Of a stretch of DNA of 64,000 nt, positions 9,107-20,980 are shown one piece after another. The translations under genes were made by a program, and so were the position numbers. The DNA lies in the NCBI RefSeq assembly GCF_963678635.1, contig NC_087066.1, positions 55,012,312 through 55,076,311 on the forward strand. The letters run 5' to 3'. Source of the stretch: Symsagittifera roscoffensis (Eukaryota > Xenacoelomorpha > Acoela > Convolutidae). A model generated the notes under the pieces. It made no database searches. It saw only the letters and a list, made by a program, of their open reading frames with translations, and was not told where the DNA came from. The first letter of the stretch is position 1, and each line of letters opens with the position of its first letter.

Positions 9107-9424
9107 TACTTAATGATGCCACAAATTTGTAGTCGATTTCACTAGAATGTTTGTTTGTTTTTCAAAAACACGTCTTGAGTTTGTTGATCTGTTAATTTGA
9201 TAGTATGAAAGAATGAAAGAGTTGGTTTGTTCACTTAGCTTCAATGCTGAATAAAGTTCGTTGAAATTGGCGTTGAATTTAACTCGTTGAATCTGGCGAT
9301 CATTTTATGTACTTGTTTTTGAACGAGTATGTTTAAATACTGTTTGTACCTGCGATTATATTCGATAAGATTTATCAAAACAGAATCACGCAGCTCTGTA
9401 TTCTAGCTATTAATAATTTGAAAC
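9107..9424. other. Upstream region of the FMO gene
   Basis: AT-rich non-coding sequence 5' of the FMO start on the - strand. I see no clear TATA box or other defined promoter element. Confidence 0.3.
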
Positions 9425-9995
9425 AAGGATAGCCGGTTACTGTGCAAGTAGCACATAATCTTCCGACCGTAGTCTTAAGAAAAACACAAATTTTTTCTTT
9501 CAAAATAGTGTCGTTTTTCTGCGTGGTGTGATAAAAAGAATGATCAAAAAACTTTAATAGTGAAAAAGGCAAACTGGACAACAGTTTTTGATGAAAAATG
9601 ACTGGAAAAACAAAAACATCTTTTAAAAAAATGTTTTAAAAATTCAAAGAAAATTTTAGTTTTTTTTGCAGAATGAAATTTTTTGATTCTCAAAAGGGCG
9701 TCAATAAAACTCCAAACACTAATTGTACTCGAGTAAAGCCAAACTAAAGAATAGCTAAGCTTTTGTAGACGGTCCTAATTAAGCTTAAATAAGCATGCTC
9801 GCTCGCCGTAATTGCTTGAAATTAGACGAAAAATCAAAATTTTTAAACCGGTTGTTTCGATGCTAGAAAAAATTTTTGAATCACGACTGAAAGGTTTTTA
9901 ATATGATATATCACTCGACCCGATGACTAATTAAAATACCTCTTTTTGCTTGGAAAACAAAGAAAAACTAAATCACACCCGAATACAAAGTTCCT
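9425..9995 (-). repeat. Copy of dispersed repeat family D
   Basis: The family shares a near-palindromic core (CTGTGC...GCACAG around a TAGTT or TACTT spacer) beside TTCCGACC. About 500 bp away is a second block, GTACC..., GATATATCA, CTCGACCC and a Cys-less GTGATTCGAACG. Other copies lie near 24690-25060 (+), 25740-26285 (-), 28175-28580 (+), 30375-30780 (+) and 52730-52900 (+). No coding capacity is seen. It is probably an old non-autonomous DNA element. Confidence 0.6.
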
Positions 9996-10309
9996 CCACA
10001 TTTTTCAAATGGTTGGAAAAACAATTATGGTAAGTAACCAGAAGGTCCACGCAGAACATCTGGGGCTGCTTAAAGCACTAGTTTATTGAGGTAAGCTCTA
10101 TGAGAGAAGTTCTATGATAAATGATTGAGGGTGGAAAATAACCAAAGCATTTCACTTGTAGATCTCATTTATACAAGGGAAGCTCAGCTATACACAACGA
10201 AATAACATTTTCTGTTCAAATACCCTTGCGGTTAGCGAGAGTATTTATGAGTACATTTTTTCAATATATACCAGGAATTGTTTCCTGCAAGAAACTTCAC
10301 ATAATTTGC

Positions 10310-10527
10310 TTAGTTTTTTTTAAATGGCCATTTAATGGCGGGATGTGGTGGCTCATTAGCACCCTCCAGAAGCTGGATCTTTTCTTTGGTTGACATGTCC
10401 GGTCAATTCAAGCGGTAGCAACCGACTATCGGCGGAGACAGGGCGGTGCTGCTCCCCGAGGTCAGTGAAGAAAGGTCGAGGTCACAGATTGAAGCAAGTG
10501 ACGCCAGCAGAGGAGGAAGCTCATCAT
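10310..10527 (-). pseudogene. Terminal-exon-like unit, copy T1 (with nonsense codon)
   Basis: This GC-rich block in AT-rich surroundings reads on the - strand from an acceptor (ATTTTACAG) to a TAA stop at 10312-10310. It resembles copies T2-T4. Here a TGA replaces a Gly codon found in T2 and T4, so the copy is broken. Encoded residues include the shared PLASICDLYLSSL-like segment. I do not recognise the protein. Confidence 0.45.
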
Positions 10528-10706
10528 CTGTAAAATAACCAAAGCATTTCACTTGTAGATCTTATTTATACAAGGGAAGCTCAGCTATATACAACGAAAT
10601 AACATTTTCTGTTCAAATACCCTTGCGGTTAGCGAGGGTATTTATGAGTACATTTTTTCAATATATATCAGGAATTGTTTCCTGCAAGAAACTTCACATA
10701 ATTTGC

Positions 10707-10917
10707 TTAGTTTTTTTTAAATGGCCATTTAATGGCGGGATGTGGTGGCTCATTAGCACCCTCCAGAAGCTGGATCTTTTCTTTGGTTGATATGTCCGGT
10801 CCATTCAAGGGGTAGCAACCGACTATCGGCGGAGACAGGGCGGTGCTGCTCCCCGAGGTCAGTGAAGAAAGGTAGAGGTCACAGATTGAAGCAAGGGGCG
10901 CCAGCAGAGGAGGAAAC
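10707..10917 (-). CDS. Terminal-exon-like unit, copy T2
   Basis: Open on the - strand to a TAA at 10709-10707. It encodes about 70 residues that include SICDLYLSSL, SGSSTALSPPIVG, EKIQLLEGANEPP and a basic end. It lies 398 bp from T1 as a tandem copy. At its 5' side the acceptor found in T1, T3 and T4 is replaced by the start of the large tandem unit R1, so it may not be spliced in. No family is recognised. Conservation of the frame across three copies and a base composition unlike its surroundings argue that it derives from a real C-terminal exon. Confidence 0.4.
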
Positions 10918-11846
10918 TTAGTGTGTATAAACAATTGTTTTTGATCCGATTGAAGAAAGTGACGGAATGTGCACCCTATTTTTTTCCTTATGCTTCGACA
11001 CAATGTCGTTTAAGACCATGGCATTTCACACTTAAATAATTTCACTACATGGCAGTTAAAATCCCTTTTGTATTATTTGACCTCGAATCCTCAAATTAGT
11101 AAGTACTTAATCCTTCCTAGTTACTGGCATATCGGACTTTTATATCTAAAAGTTATGTCAGAACACCCAAAATAAAGGCTCCTTACTCATTATTAGAGCT
11201 TACCAAAGTCGGAATAACTTTTTAAAATGTTATGAAAACTGCTATGAAAAACCATTATAAGCCTATGTTTGTTAATGTAATGATTTTTGAATGTTTATTT
11301 GACTATTCACAATAGTTTCACATCAAAATCATCATAAGACAGTGCTAGCTTACCGATATTTTCCATTGGGAAACAAGAACTATGAATGATTCCACTTTCA
11401 TTTCAAAATTTTATTTTAATTATGATATATCACTCGACACATTCCGATGACTAATTAAAATACCTCTATTTGCATGGAAAACAAAGAAACAAAACTAAAT
11501 CTTACCGAATACAAAGTTCCTTCACATTTTTCAAATGGTGGGAACAACAATTATGGCAAGTAAAGTAACCAAAAGGTCCACCAAGAGCATCTGGGGCTGC
11601 TTAAAATACTGGTTGATTGGGGTACACCATGATCTATGATCATTGGTGGAGGGTGAAGCTTGTAGTACTTATACAAGGGAAGATCAGCTATAAACAACGA
11701 AATAACTTTTCTGTTCATTTACCCTTGGGTATTGTTATGGGTATTGCAAAGGTATTGGTATTTGTAGAATTTATCAATATATTCACCAGAAACTTATTCA
11801 TGTAAAAAAAACTTCACATAATTTGCTAAGTTTTTTCTTTAGTTGG

Positions 11847-12046
11847 TCATTTAATGGTGAGAAATGGTGGCTCATTACCACCCTCCAGAAGCTGGATATT
11901 TTCGTTGATTGGCATCTCAGATCCATTCAAGTGGTAGTGACCGACTATCGGCGAAGACAAGGCGGTGCTGCTCCCCGAGGACAGTGAAGAAAGGTAGAGG
12001 TCACAGATTGAAGCAAGGGGCGCCAGCAGAGGAGGAAGCACATCGT
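11847..12046 (-). CDS. Terminal-exon-like unit, copy T3
   Basis: Reads on the - strand from an acceptor GTTCCAG/ACGATG to a TGA stop at 11847. The protein is close to T2 and T4, with changes mostly in the second half and a shorter C-terminus than T2. It lies inside tandem unit R1. Unrecognised protein. Confidence 0.45.
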
Positions 12047-12288
12047 CTGGAACCCTGCTAAAAGGTACACGTCCTGGCTCGAGTTTGGCTTCAGATGGTT
12101 ATAGTTCAGCAGGCAGACTGAAAAAATGGTGGAGAGCGCACTTCTTCTCTGTAGGAAATTCAGGTTCCGGAGAGAGAGTTTTTGATTTCTTCTGGAAGAA
12201 TGAGCACATCTTTTGAGTTTTGGAAATGAAGCTGTTTTTTGATGATCATCTGGACATTCCGGGACCAGTAATAAGAGTTTTTAATCAG

Positions 12289-12675
12289 GTGCGGGCTTGA
12301 GTGGGAGGAAGGGGGCGGACGCCCCCTCCCCCTCCTTAGGGAGTGGACCCCTTTACTATTTTGAGGTATCCATTGTTGGTTGACGAACCCTAAAGCTTTT
12401 CTAATTCAATAATTTTGAGGGGGAAACGCGCGCCAAAAACCCATTTTTTTGGTCAAACGCATACAAAACTTGCCTGAAAACGACTTTTTGGCCTGTTTTT
12501 TTTTCTTCAAAATATTAGCCACAACTGGGTAAAAAGTTTGGCCAAAACGGTTTTTTAAGTGCTCTGGGAGAACTCGGAAATCAGTTGAGTCGACCTAAAA
12601 AAAAGATCGACGAACTTTTTGAATTTGTTTTTAAATATGCCCCCCCCCCTCGAGAACATCCTAGATCCGCCACCT
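12289..12675 (-). mobile_element. hAT-type MITE copy, decayed
   Basis: In reverse orientation it shows the GGCGGATCTAGGATGTTCTC start (its complement ends near 12672) and a GC-rich opposite end starting CAGGTGCGGG at 12289. It belongs to the same family as the element at 6898-7241 but is more diverged. Confidence 0.6.
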
Positions 12676-13624
12676 AGTTTGAATGACAGTTTGGAGTATT
12701 GTAGGGTTGTGATTGAAGTGGTTTTTGTCGAGATTGAGGTAGTTTTTATGCCAAAGTTTCACTGATTTTATCAGACTCTTTAATTGCAAAGGTTTCATCA
12801 GACTCTTCAATTACAGCTGCTAATTGTTATGGTGTGAAGGTGTAAACATTTTACCCATCTATTTGAGGTGTGAAAATGTGTTCAAAATTTGAGGCTTCAA
12901 ATTGAGAAATTGAGGTGTAAATTGGAGTTTTGAAACATAGTGCTTTTCAAGTTGCCCACTTGACAGTTACTCGTCAGCTATCCGTAAAAAACATGCTTCA
13001 TAATTGCACATTTAGTAATCTTTGATGTGGTGTCGACGGCGCCTTTGGAAAAAAATGAACTTTTTTTCATAAAATGTATAAAGTAAAAATGTACCCAGAG
13101 GAGCGAGTCTTTGGTAAAAAAAAGAATAGTATAGTACTCAAACATTGATGGGGGCTCGGTCGCCCCCTCGCCATTTTACTGCGTAATTCCCACGGGAAAC
13201 AGTGATGTGTATCAACTTGCTTTATTAGAAATTCAAGTTTTTTTGATTATTTCACCCATTGCCGCTGAGGTAGCGGTCATGCTTGAGACAAGAAGGGCCT
13301 CGGGCTCGCTCCAGGGCGGGACCGGACCTGTACTTTTCGCTAAACAGAAATGAGGGACCTTTTTTGCAGCGCCTGTACTTTTTGCGAAATAAAAGTTTTC
13401 TGCTTCCCAACATCCAATGGATCAGATAATTTGAAATCCAAAGTTTTGTATTTTTTCTATTTCATTTTTTTTTTCGTTTTTTAGGTCGGCTTAAATACTT
13501 TCGGTCAATGTTAAAACTGTTTTTTTTATCACGAGGCCAAACCGTGCACTGGATAAGCGCACAATTTTGTGTCTGTATGTTACTGAATTCCAGAGACAAA
13601 TCTTTAAACATGTTCCAAAAAGTA

Positions 13625-13915
13625 ATTGGATTCCACTTACAAAAACTTCGTGGATTCCGCGTACAAATAGCTGTAACGTAAATTTTGTCAGCACATTTGT
13701 TTTGTTGCGGATTCCGCAACGAGAAAATATAGCTAGTTGTTCTGGATTCCGTAACTGTAAGTGGATTCCGGAAAATTTAAGTGGAATCCGCAAAATATAA
13801 GTGGAATCCGCAAACAAAATGCGGATTCCACTTATAATTTGCGGATTCCACTTACAATTTGCGGATTCCACTTATAATTTGCGGATTCCGCTCAAAGTTG
13901 CGGACTCCGCAACAT
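13625..13915. repeat. Left subterminal array of the GCGGATTCC motif
   Basis: About a dozen copies of GTGGATTCC or GCGGATTCC, in both orientations, separated by spacers such as ACTTATAATTT. The copies at 13820-13890 are almost regular tandem repeats of about 24 bp. Confidence 0.75.
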
Positions 13916-14384
13916 CTCAATCTAACTATACCTATGTCTTATAATTTGTTTGGTGTCCTACAATTTAATGACATACAATTTAACACCGTACTTTTTAACA
14001 CTTAGTCATTTCACTACTAAATCTAATGCTGTATGAATTCTTTATCTTAACTCTTATCACACCAAAGTTAATCCTGCAATTAACACACGCACCATAATGA
14101 AAAACTTGGTTTATCTTAGTTATACATGCTACAAGGAGGCTTCCTAATTTACTTAAGACTCTTATCTACAAGTTCGTAATTTATTTTCAATTCGACTTTT
14201 CGCTAAACCATTATGATTACCAAAAAAGCGGCTTGTGCTAATTCAAAACAATTTGACGTAAAAATTTTGACAAAAATTAAATTCTGACAGTCACTTTATA
14301 CTTTACTCAAGTGATAAACATACGCAAACACAATAAACACATTATGATTGAGTCTTCTTTCGAGTTCACAGTTTCATCTTCACT

Positions 14385-15134
14385 TTCAAAATTACTCCAA
14401 AAATGTTCTATCAGCTTTATTCAACTCATGTTAGTGTATCTGGCATTGCGCCAGCTTGCATTTACGCCTTCCTCCCTAACAAAACCGAAAAAACCTACAA
14501 TCGCTTCCTGCAGGCTTTAATTGATTTAGCACCCAACTGCCGGCCTGAAAAAAATTTTTGTTAGATTTTGAGCAAGCTGCTCTTCAGTCCTTCCAAAAAA
14601 AAAAACATTCCCCGAAGCACATTTATCGGGTTGTTTTTTCCATCTTTCCAAGAGTTACATGAGAAAAATTAATGAATTGGGTCTGAAAGTGACCTACGAA
14701 ACGATTCACGACTTAGCGCTGGCTTTAAAAATGCTGCCATCCCTTGCATTTGAAAAAAAAATGAAAAGATCGGCGATTCCTATGACATGATCGTTCAGGA
14801 AATTCAAAATGTATGCGACAGAAATTGCTTAGAACCCGAGAAAATTGACAAAATTGACGAGTTGTGTCTGTACTTCGGCTCTACTTATAAAAAAAGCTTG
14901 GTGCCAAACCGTGAAGTTTCATTCCCACCCTCCCTTTGGAACCAGCGAGATGCGGCCGTGATGGGGATTGCTCGAACAAATGCTGTCGAGGGATGGCATT
15001 TCGGGATTCAATCATATTTCAGCGGAGCCCACCCAAATATGTGGAAAGTAGTGGGTAGCCTGCAAAAAGACGCTTCCGTACAAAAACTCAACTTTTTTGA
15101 TGCATCGAGTGGCCATAAGTTCACCAAAAAGTAA
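14385..15134 (+). pseudogene. MULE (Mutator-like) transposase relic
   Basis: Fragments in several frames line up with the MULE transposase core. Around 14385-14535 a frame reads FYQLYSTHV, then YAFLPNKTEKTYNRF and LAPNCRPEK. From about 14560 another frame gives DFEQAALQSFQK and a GCFFHLSKS-like segment with LGLKVTYETI. The last frame (14787-15134) holds PPSLWNQ, the hallmark RTNAVEGWHFGIQSYF, and HPNMWKVVGSLQK. These match the catalytic DDE-domain surroundings and the C-terminal NxVEGWH...HPxIW block of metazoan MULE transposases. At least two frameshifts and poly-A expansions break it, and the N-terminal zinc-binding part is not seen. It cannot encode an active enzyme. Confidence 0.8.
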
Positions 15135-16035
15135 AAGTATCGATTATTAAATGAAAGAGTACAAAACATAATGTCCATTTACGAAGACAAAACTGATCTG
15201 TACTTTTTCAGAGCGTTATCTAGCTTGTGTTAAACTATTGTAAATTTTATTTCATTTTTGTTTATTCTTTCGTATTATTAAAATTCAAATTTTAATCCTA
15301 CTGAAATTTTTGTCAGCTTTTTTTGAAAAGACGTTTCCTTGCAGACTCCCGGAAACGTAACTAAACGCAAGAACATGACTCGTGCCTTAGCAATTTAATC
15401 CCAGGACAATCGCCCTTATTTTCGGGATGCTAGGTTGGGACTACGGGCTGGCAAACCCTTAAGCTTTGCGTTTATGTGCCAACAATTCAAAAAAAAGTTT
15501 ACAAAGCGATCAGGTCATAAGTTTAAGTTCGAGAATGATTCTAAAAATAAAGATTTTAAGTTTTTTGGCATTGGTTAAACCTTTTTTTAATTTCTATACC
15601 GGCTGAAAATGTCTAGAAAATTAGGCCAAGTCAAAGGACGTCTAATTATTTGCGGGCTTTTGAAGTTCATTGAACTATTGCTTGTTTTTGGTTCATTTTG
15701 GAATGAATCATTGAAAATATTGGCAAGGCCATTTCATTTTGGTTTGAAACGTTTCATTGAAATCATTTGCAAGGTCATTTCTATTCAAAACTTACGCGAA
15801 TTAAGTTGCGCAAATCTGTCTGGCTTTAAATGGCAAAAATTTCTCTCGTTTAATTCTTTGATGGTTACCGAAATCCCCTTTGAAGTAAGTTTTCTTTTCA
15901 TTTTGGATTAAAACGGTGTTAAGTCATAGAAATTGTTTTAAAATGTAGCGATGTTATATTGCTAAGGCAACAAAAAGCAGGGAGTGAAATTGTAGGGTGT
16001 TAAGTTGTTTAGAGTTAAAAAGGGGGAACCAATTT

Positions 16036-16182
16036 GTTTGTGGATTCCACAGACTGTTCTGGATTCCGCAAATACAATTGCGGATTCCGCAAATTTGCCT
16101 TTTGGAGCGATTATAAGTATTTGTTTGTGTAATCCAAAACAGCAAAAAAACATCAAAGAAAAGTGGAAATGTTGCGGATTCC
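16036..16182. repeat. Right subterminal array of the GCGGATTCC motif
   Basis: Four to five copies (GTGGATTCC, CTGGATTCC, GCGGATTCC) lie between 16036 and 16182, the last ending exactly at the inferred insertion boundary. They match the left array. Confidence 0.65.
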
Positions 16183-17942
16183 TTTTGCGTTGTTTGACAG
16201 ACGAAATAAGATAAGGATGCAAAATTTTCCATCTTAGTGGCTACTTTTTTTGGCTTGCGTACCAAATGTTTGTGTTGTATCGCAAGTATTGCAAATCACC
16301 GCTTTCCCTGTGTTAATTTCAGATAAGTATCTGTCGCATATTCTAGAAGTAGATATCGTACGTATGCTAGAATATTGCATTTTTTCAAACCATCAAGAAG
16401 GTTTTTTCAAGTATTTTCACTTTTTTCGCTCATGTACGCAAAGAATTGCGTGGAATCTGTCTTGGTGCATAGTTTTAGCGCGTTTTTTAAAAAAGAAATT
16501 GGTAATCAAAATACCGAGATAATTAGTCGAGCAATCTTGGCAACTGAAATACCTTGTAAGAGATGACTGTGGTCTTTGAAATACTCAACAATTCTGAGTA
16601 CGTAATGATATAAAATTACCATATTTTCATATTAATTAGGTTTTCAAAGGCTAATGATTGTTTTTTTTTGAATGGTTCTGCTTTGCTTATATTAGCTTGT
16701 TTTGTTCATGCCGCAATGGTTTATTTGAGCTTGATACAATAGACGCTATTGCAGACACAAAATTTTATATCTTTTTTTAAATTAGAGGAAGTTTTTTTGG
16801 CTTAATATACTGTCGCTGCTTGCTATGTTTCTGAAAGAGTTCCATGCAATTCTCTGTATTTCGAATAAAACTGTTAGATTTTGCTTCAGAATACACTCAA
16901 AATGTTGCAAAGGGTTGCTTGACGTCTGAGTGTAATGGCCAGTGGCGCCTTTTTTGCTTCAATGGCCAGCTACGAAACCTATGAAATAATCAAGTACTAC
17001 TGTTAAAAACTTAGTGTGTATAAACAATTGTTTTTGATCCGATATTTGAAGAAAGTGACGGAATGTGCACCCTATTTTTTTCCTTGTGCTTCGACACAAT
17101 GTCGTTTAAGACCATGGCATTTCACACTTAAATAATTTCACTACATGGCAGTTAAAATCCCTTTTGTATTATTTGACCTCGAATCCTCAAATTAGTAAGT
17201 ACTTAATCCTTCCTAGTTACTGGCATATCGGACTTTTATATCTAAAAGTTATGTCAGAACACCCAAAATAAAGGCTCCTTACTCATTATTAGAGCTTACC
17301 AAAGTCGGAATAACTTTTTAAAATGTTATGAAAACTGCTATGAAAAACCATTATGAGCCTATGTTTGTTAATGTAATGATTTTTGAATGTTTATTTGACT
17401 ATTCACAATAGTTTCACATCAAAATCATCATAAGACAGTGCTAGCTTACCGATATTTTCCATTGGGAAACAAGAACTATGAATGATTCCACTTTCATTTC
17501 AAAATTTTATTTTAATTATGATATATCACTCGACACATTCCGATGACTAATTAAAATACCTCTATTTGCATGGAAAACAAAGAAACAAAACTAAATCTTA
17601 CCGAATACAAAGTTCCTTCACATTTTTCAAATGGTGGGAACAACAATTATGGCAAGTAAAGTAACCAAAAGGTCCACCAAGAGCATCTGGGGCTGCTTAA
17701 AATACTGGTTGATTGGGGTACACCATGATCTATGATCATTGGTGGAGGGTGAAGCTTGTAGTACTTATACAGGGGAAGATCAGCTATAAACAACGAAATA
17801 ACTTTTCTGTTCATTTACCCTTGGGTATTGTTATGGGTATTGCAAAGGTATTGGTATCTGTAGAATTTATCAATATATTCACCAGAAACTTATTCATGTA
17901 AAAAAAACTTCACATAATTTGCTAAGTTTTTTCTTTAGTTGG

Positions 17943-18142
17943 TCATTTAATGGTGAGAAATGGTGGCTCATTACCACCCTCCAGAAGCTGGATATTTTCG
18001 TTGATTGGCATCTCAGGTCCATTCAAGTGGTAGTGACCGACTATCGGCGAAGACAAGGCGGTGCTGCTCCCCGAGGACAGTGAAGAAAGGTAGAGGTCAC
18101 AGATTGAAGCAAGGGGCGCCAGCAGAGGAGGGAGCTCATCGT
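17943..18142 (-). CDS. Terminal-exon-like unit, copy T4
   Basis: Nearly identical to T3 and in the same place within tandem unit R2. The frame stays open upstream of the likely acceptor as far as 18347, giving up to 134 codons, so either a longer exon or read-through of an intron is possible. Key shared segments are ICDLYLSSLSSGSSTALSSP and NENIQLLEGGNEPP. No known domain is seen. Confidence 0.45.
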
Positions 18143-18384
18143 CTGGAACCCTGCTAAAAGGTACACGTCCTGGCTCGAGTTTGGCTTCAGATAATTTTAG
18201 TTCAGCAGGCAGACAGAAAAGTTGGCAGAGAGGGGACTTCTGCTCTGCAGAAAAATCCGATTCCGGAAAGGGAGTTTTTTGCTTTTTTTCCGGAAGAATG
18301 AGCGCATCTTGTGAGTTTCGGAAAAGAAGCTGGTTTTTGATGATCATGTGGACATTTCGGTATCAGTAATAAGAGGTTTTAGTC

Positions 18385-18815
18385 AGGTGCAGATTTAGGT
18401 GGAAGGAAGAGGGCAGACGCCCCCTCCCCCTCCCCCTCGACCTCCCCCTCCTCAGGAAATTGACCCCTGCCGACCCATGGGGTCACCCCTTTGTACTATT
18501 TTGAGACGTCCATTGTTTGTCTACGTACCCCAAAGTTTATTCTCAAGTTTTTCCTCAAGTTTTTCTAATTTAATAATTTTGAGGAGACAAGCGCGCCGAA
18601 AAAAAAACGCAATATTTTGGTCAAAATTTTATCAAAAGTGCCTTAAAACGCCTTATTGGCCTGTTTTTTTTTCAAAATACTGGCCAAAACAGCGTAGAAA
18701 AGTTAAGCCAAAAGGTCTTTTTAGTGCTTTGGGAGAACTCGGAAGTCAGTTTGATCGAGCTAAAAAAAAATTCCCAATTTTCGCTTTTTTTGAAATATGA
18801 CCCCACCTCCCTCGA
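18385..18815 (-). mobile_element. hAT-type MITE copy, truncated at one end
   Basis: This is the R2 counterpart of the 12289-12675 copy. It starts CAGGTGCAGATTTAGG near 18386. The end carrying GGCGGATCTAGG is missing because of a deletion after CCTCGAGAA (about 18818). Confidence 0.55.
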
Positions 18816-20348
18816 GAAAATATTAGACTCTTCAATTAGAGATGCTAAATGTTGAGGTGTGAAGGTGTAAACATTTTACCTCTCTATTTGAGGTGTGAAA
18901 ATGCGTTCAAAATTTGAGGCTTCAAATCGAGAAAATGAGGTGTAAATTAGTGCTTTTCAAGTTACCCGCTTGACAGGTACCCATCAAAAAGCATGCCTCA
19001 TAATTGCACGTTTAGTAATCTTTGATGAGGCGCCGACGGCGTCTTCGAAAGAAATTGAACTTTTTTCTCATAAAATGTGTAAAGTAAAAATGTACCCAGA
19101 GGAGGGACCCTTTGGTTTTAAAAAAATAGTATAGTACTCAAGAATTGAGGTGGTTCGATCGCCCCTCGGCATGCTACTGCATAATTTGCACGGGAGACAG
19201 TGATGTATATCAACTTGCTTCATTAGATTTTCAATTTTTTTTGGTTATTTTACCCATTTGCCGCTGAGGTAGCGGTCATGCTTGAGATACGAAAGGCCTC
19301 AAGTTCTCTGCAGGGCGGGACCGGACCTGTAATTTTTGCTAAATAGAACTGAGGGACCTTTACTTCTAGCGGCGCCTTTACTTTTTGCGAAATAGAAATT
19401 TTCTGCTTCCCAAAATCCAATGGATCAGATAATTGAAATCCAAAGTTTTGTGTGTTTTCTGTTTCATTTTTTTCCGTTTTTTAGTTTGGCTTAAATGCTT
19501 TCGGTCTATGTTAAACCTGTTTTTTTTTCTTCGTTTATCTTTGCATCGTTTGACAGACGAAAAAAAAATTAGGGTGCAAAATTTTCCATCTTAGTGGCTT
19601 GCGTACCATATGTTTGTGTTGAATCGCAAGTATTGCGAATCACGCTTCGCCTGTGTTACTGTCAGATAGGAATTTGTCGCATATTCTAGTAGTAGATATC
19701 GTGCGTATGCTAGTAGTTTTTGAAACCATCAAGAAAGTGTTTCAAATATTTTTAGTTTTTTATCGCGCGTGTACGCAAAGAATACCGTGGCATCTGTGTT
19801 GCTGTATAGGTTTAGTGCATTTTTAAAAAATTGGCAATCAAAATACCGAGTCAATTAGTCTAGCAATCTTGGCTATTGAAGTACCTTGTTAGAAAAGACA
19901 ATGGTATTTGAAATACTCAACAGTTCTGAGTACTTAATGATTAACAGATTTTTTTTGTTATTAGTTTCTCAAAGGCTAAATTTATGTTTTTTTTTTCGAA
20001 CGGCTCTGCTTGGCTAAAATAGTTTTCTGCGAACTTATATTAGCTTGTTTTGTTCATGCCGCAACGGTTTATTTGAACTGAATACAACAGACGCTATTGC
20101 AGACTAAAAATTCTAGCCGAAAAAAAATACTTTTTTTTGGCTTGATATACTGTCGCTGCTTGCTATGTTTCTGAAAGAGTTCCATGCAATTCTCTGTATT
20201 TCGAATAAAACTGCATGTTAGATTTTGCTTTAGAATTCTTTCAAAATGTTGCAAAGGGTTGCTTGACGTCTGAGTGTAATGGCCAGTGGCGCGTTTTTTT
20301 CTTCAATGGCCAGCTACGAAACCTATGAAATAATCAAGTACTACTGTT

Positions 20349-20830
20349 AAAAACTTAGTGTGTATAAACAATTGTTTTTGATCCGATATTTGAAGTAAGT
20401 GACGGAATGTGCACCCTATTTTTTTCCTTATGCTTCGACACAATGTCGTTTAAGACCATGGCAGTTAAAATCCCTTTTGTATTATTTGACCTCGAATTCT
20501 CAAATTAGTAAGTACTTAATCCTTCCTAGTTACTGGCAAATCGGACTTTTATATCTAAAACTTATGTCAGAACACCCAAAATAAAGGCTCCTTACTCATT
20601 ATTAGAGCTTATCAAAGTCCGAATAACTTTTCAAGATGTTATGAAAACAGTGCTATGAAAAACCATTATAAGCCTATGTATGTTAATGTAATGATTTTTG
20701 AATGTTTGTTTGACTATTCACAATAGTTTCCTTTCAAAATCATCATAAGACAGTGCTAGCTATTTTCCGATATTTTCCATTTGGAAACAAGAACTATGAA
20801 TGATTCCACTTTCATTTCAAAATTTCATTT
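20349..20830. repeat. Tandem unit R3 (partial, about 480 bp)
   Basis: The first 480 bp of the R unit recur for a third time, starting AAACTTAGTGTG, with a small deletion relative to R1 and R2. Similarity stops near 20826. Confidence 0.75.
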
Positions 20831-20884
20831 AGAGTAGAAGACAATTCTTATTGCGTCTTTTTTTTGTATCTGATTTGGGTTTCC

Positions 20885-20980
20885 AAATTTTTTACGGGAC
20901 CAACCATAAGCTGGAAGCGTTTGAGGAAAAATTTTACGGGACCAACCATAAGCTGGAAGCGTTTTAGGAAAAACTGTTTT
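20885..20980 (+). repeat. Two-copy tandem repeat, about 45 bp
   Basis: TTTACGGGACCAACCATAAG followed by CTGGAAGCGTTT occurs twice in succession. No other function is visible. Confidence 0.7.

Larger units (their letters stand above)
13528..16182 (+). mobile_element. 2.65-kb insertion carrying a decayed MULE transposase
   Basis: R2 gives the uninterrupted sequence: CTGTTTTTTTT continues directly into CGTTTGACAGACG near 19520-19557. In R1 those two halves are separated by 13528-16182. The insert holds a Mutator-like transposase relic at about 14385-15134. Both ends hold arrays of a GCGGATTCC motif; the right end of the insert is itself a copy of this motif. I could not define a clean target duplication, partly because the site is a T run. 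Long clean terminal inverted repeats are also not visible. Confidence 0.65.
10914..17004. repeat. Tandem unit R1 (contains the MULE insertion)
   Basis: It begins AAACTTAGTGTG and aligns, in order, to R2 (17005-20348) over its whole length except for 13528-16182, which R2 lacks. The unit carries terminal-exon copy T3, the MITE at about 12289-12675 and a family-D fragment. Confidence 0.8.
17005..20348. repeat. Tandem unit R2 (empty site for the MULE insertion)
   Basis: This unit of about 3.34 kb is highly similar to R1. It differs by lacking the 2.65-kb insertion and by a deletion that removes the right end of its MITE copy near 18815. It includes terminal-exon copy T4. Confidence 0.8.

Noticed and set aside
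13491-13871. 126-codon - strand frame with repeated SGI/WNP motifs
   Set aside because: Encoded by the GCGGATTCC motif array; the repeat explains the periodic peptide.
18399-18800. 133-codon + strand frame starting with a Pro-rich stretch
   Set aside because: Lies within the MITE copy and arises from its C-rich tract.
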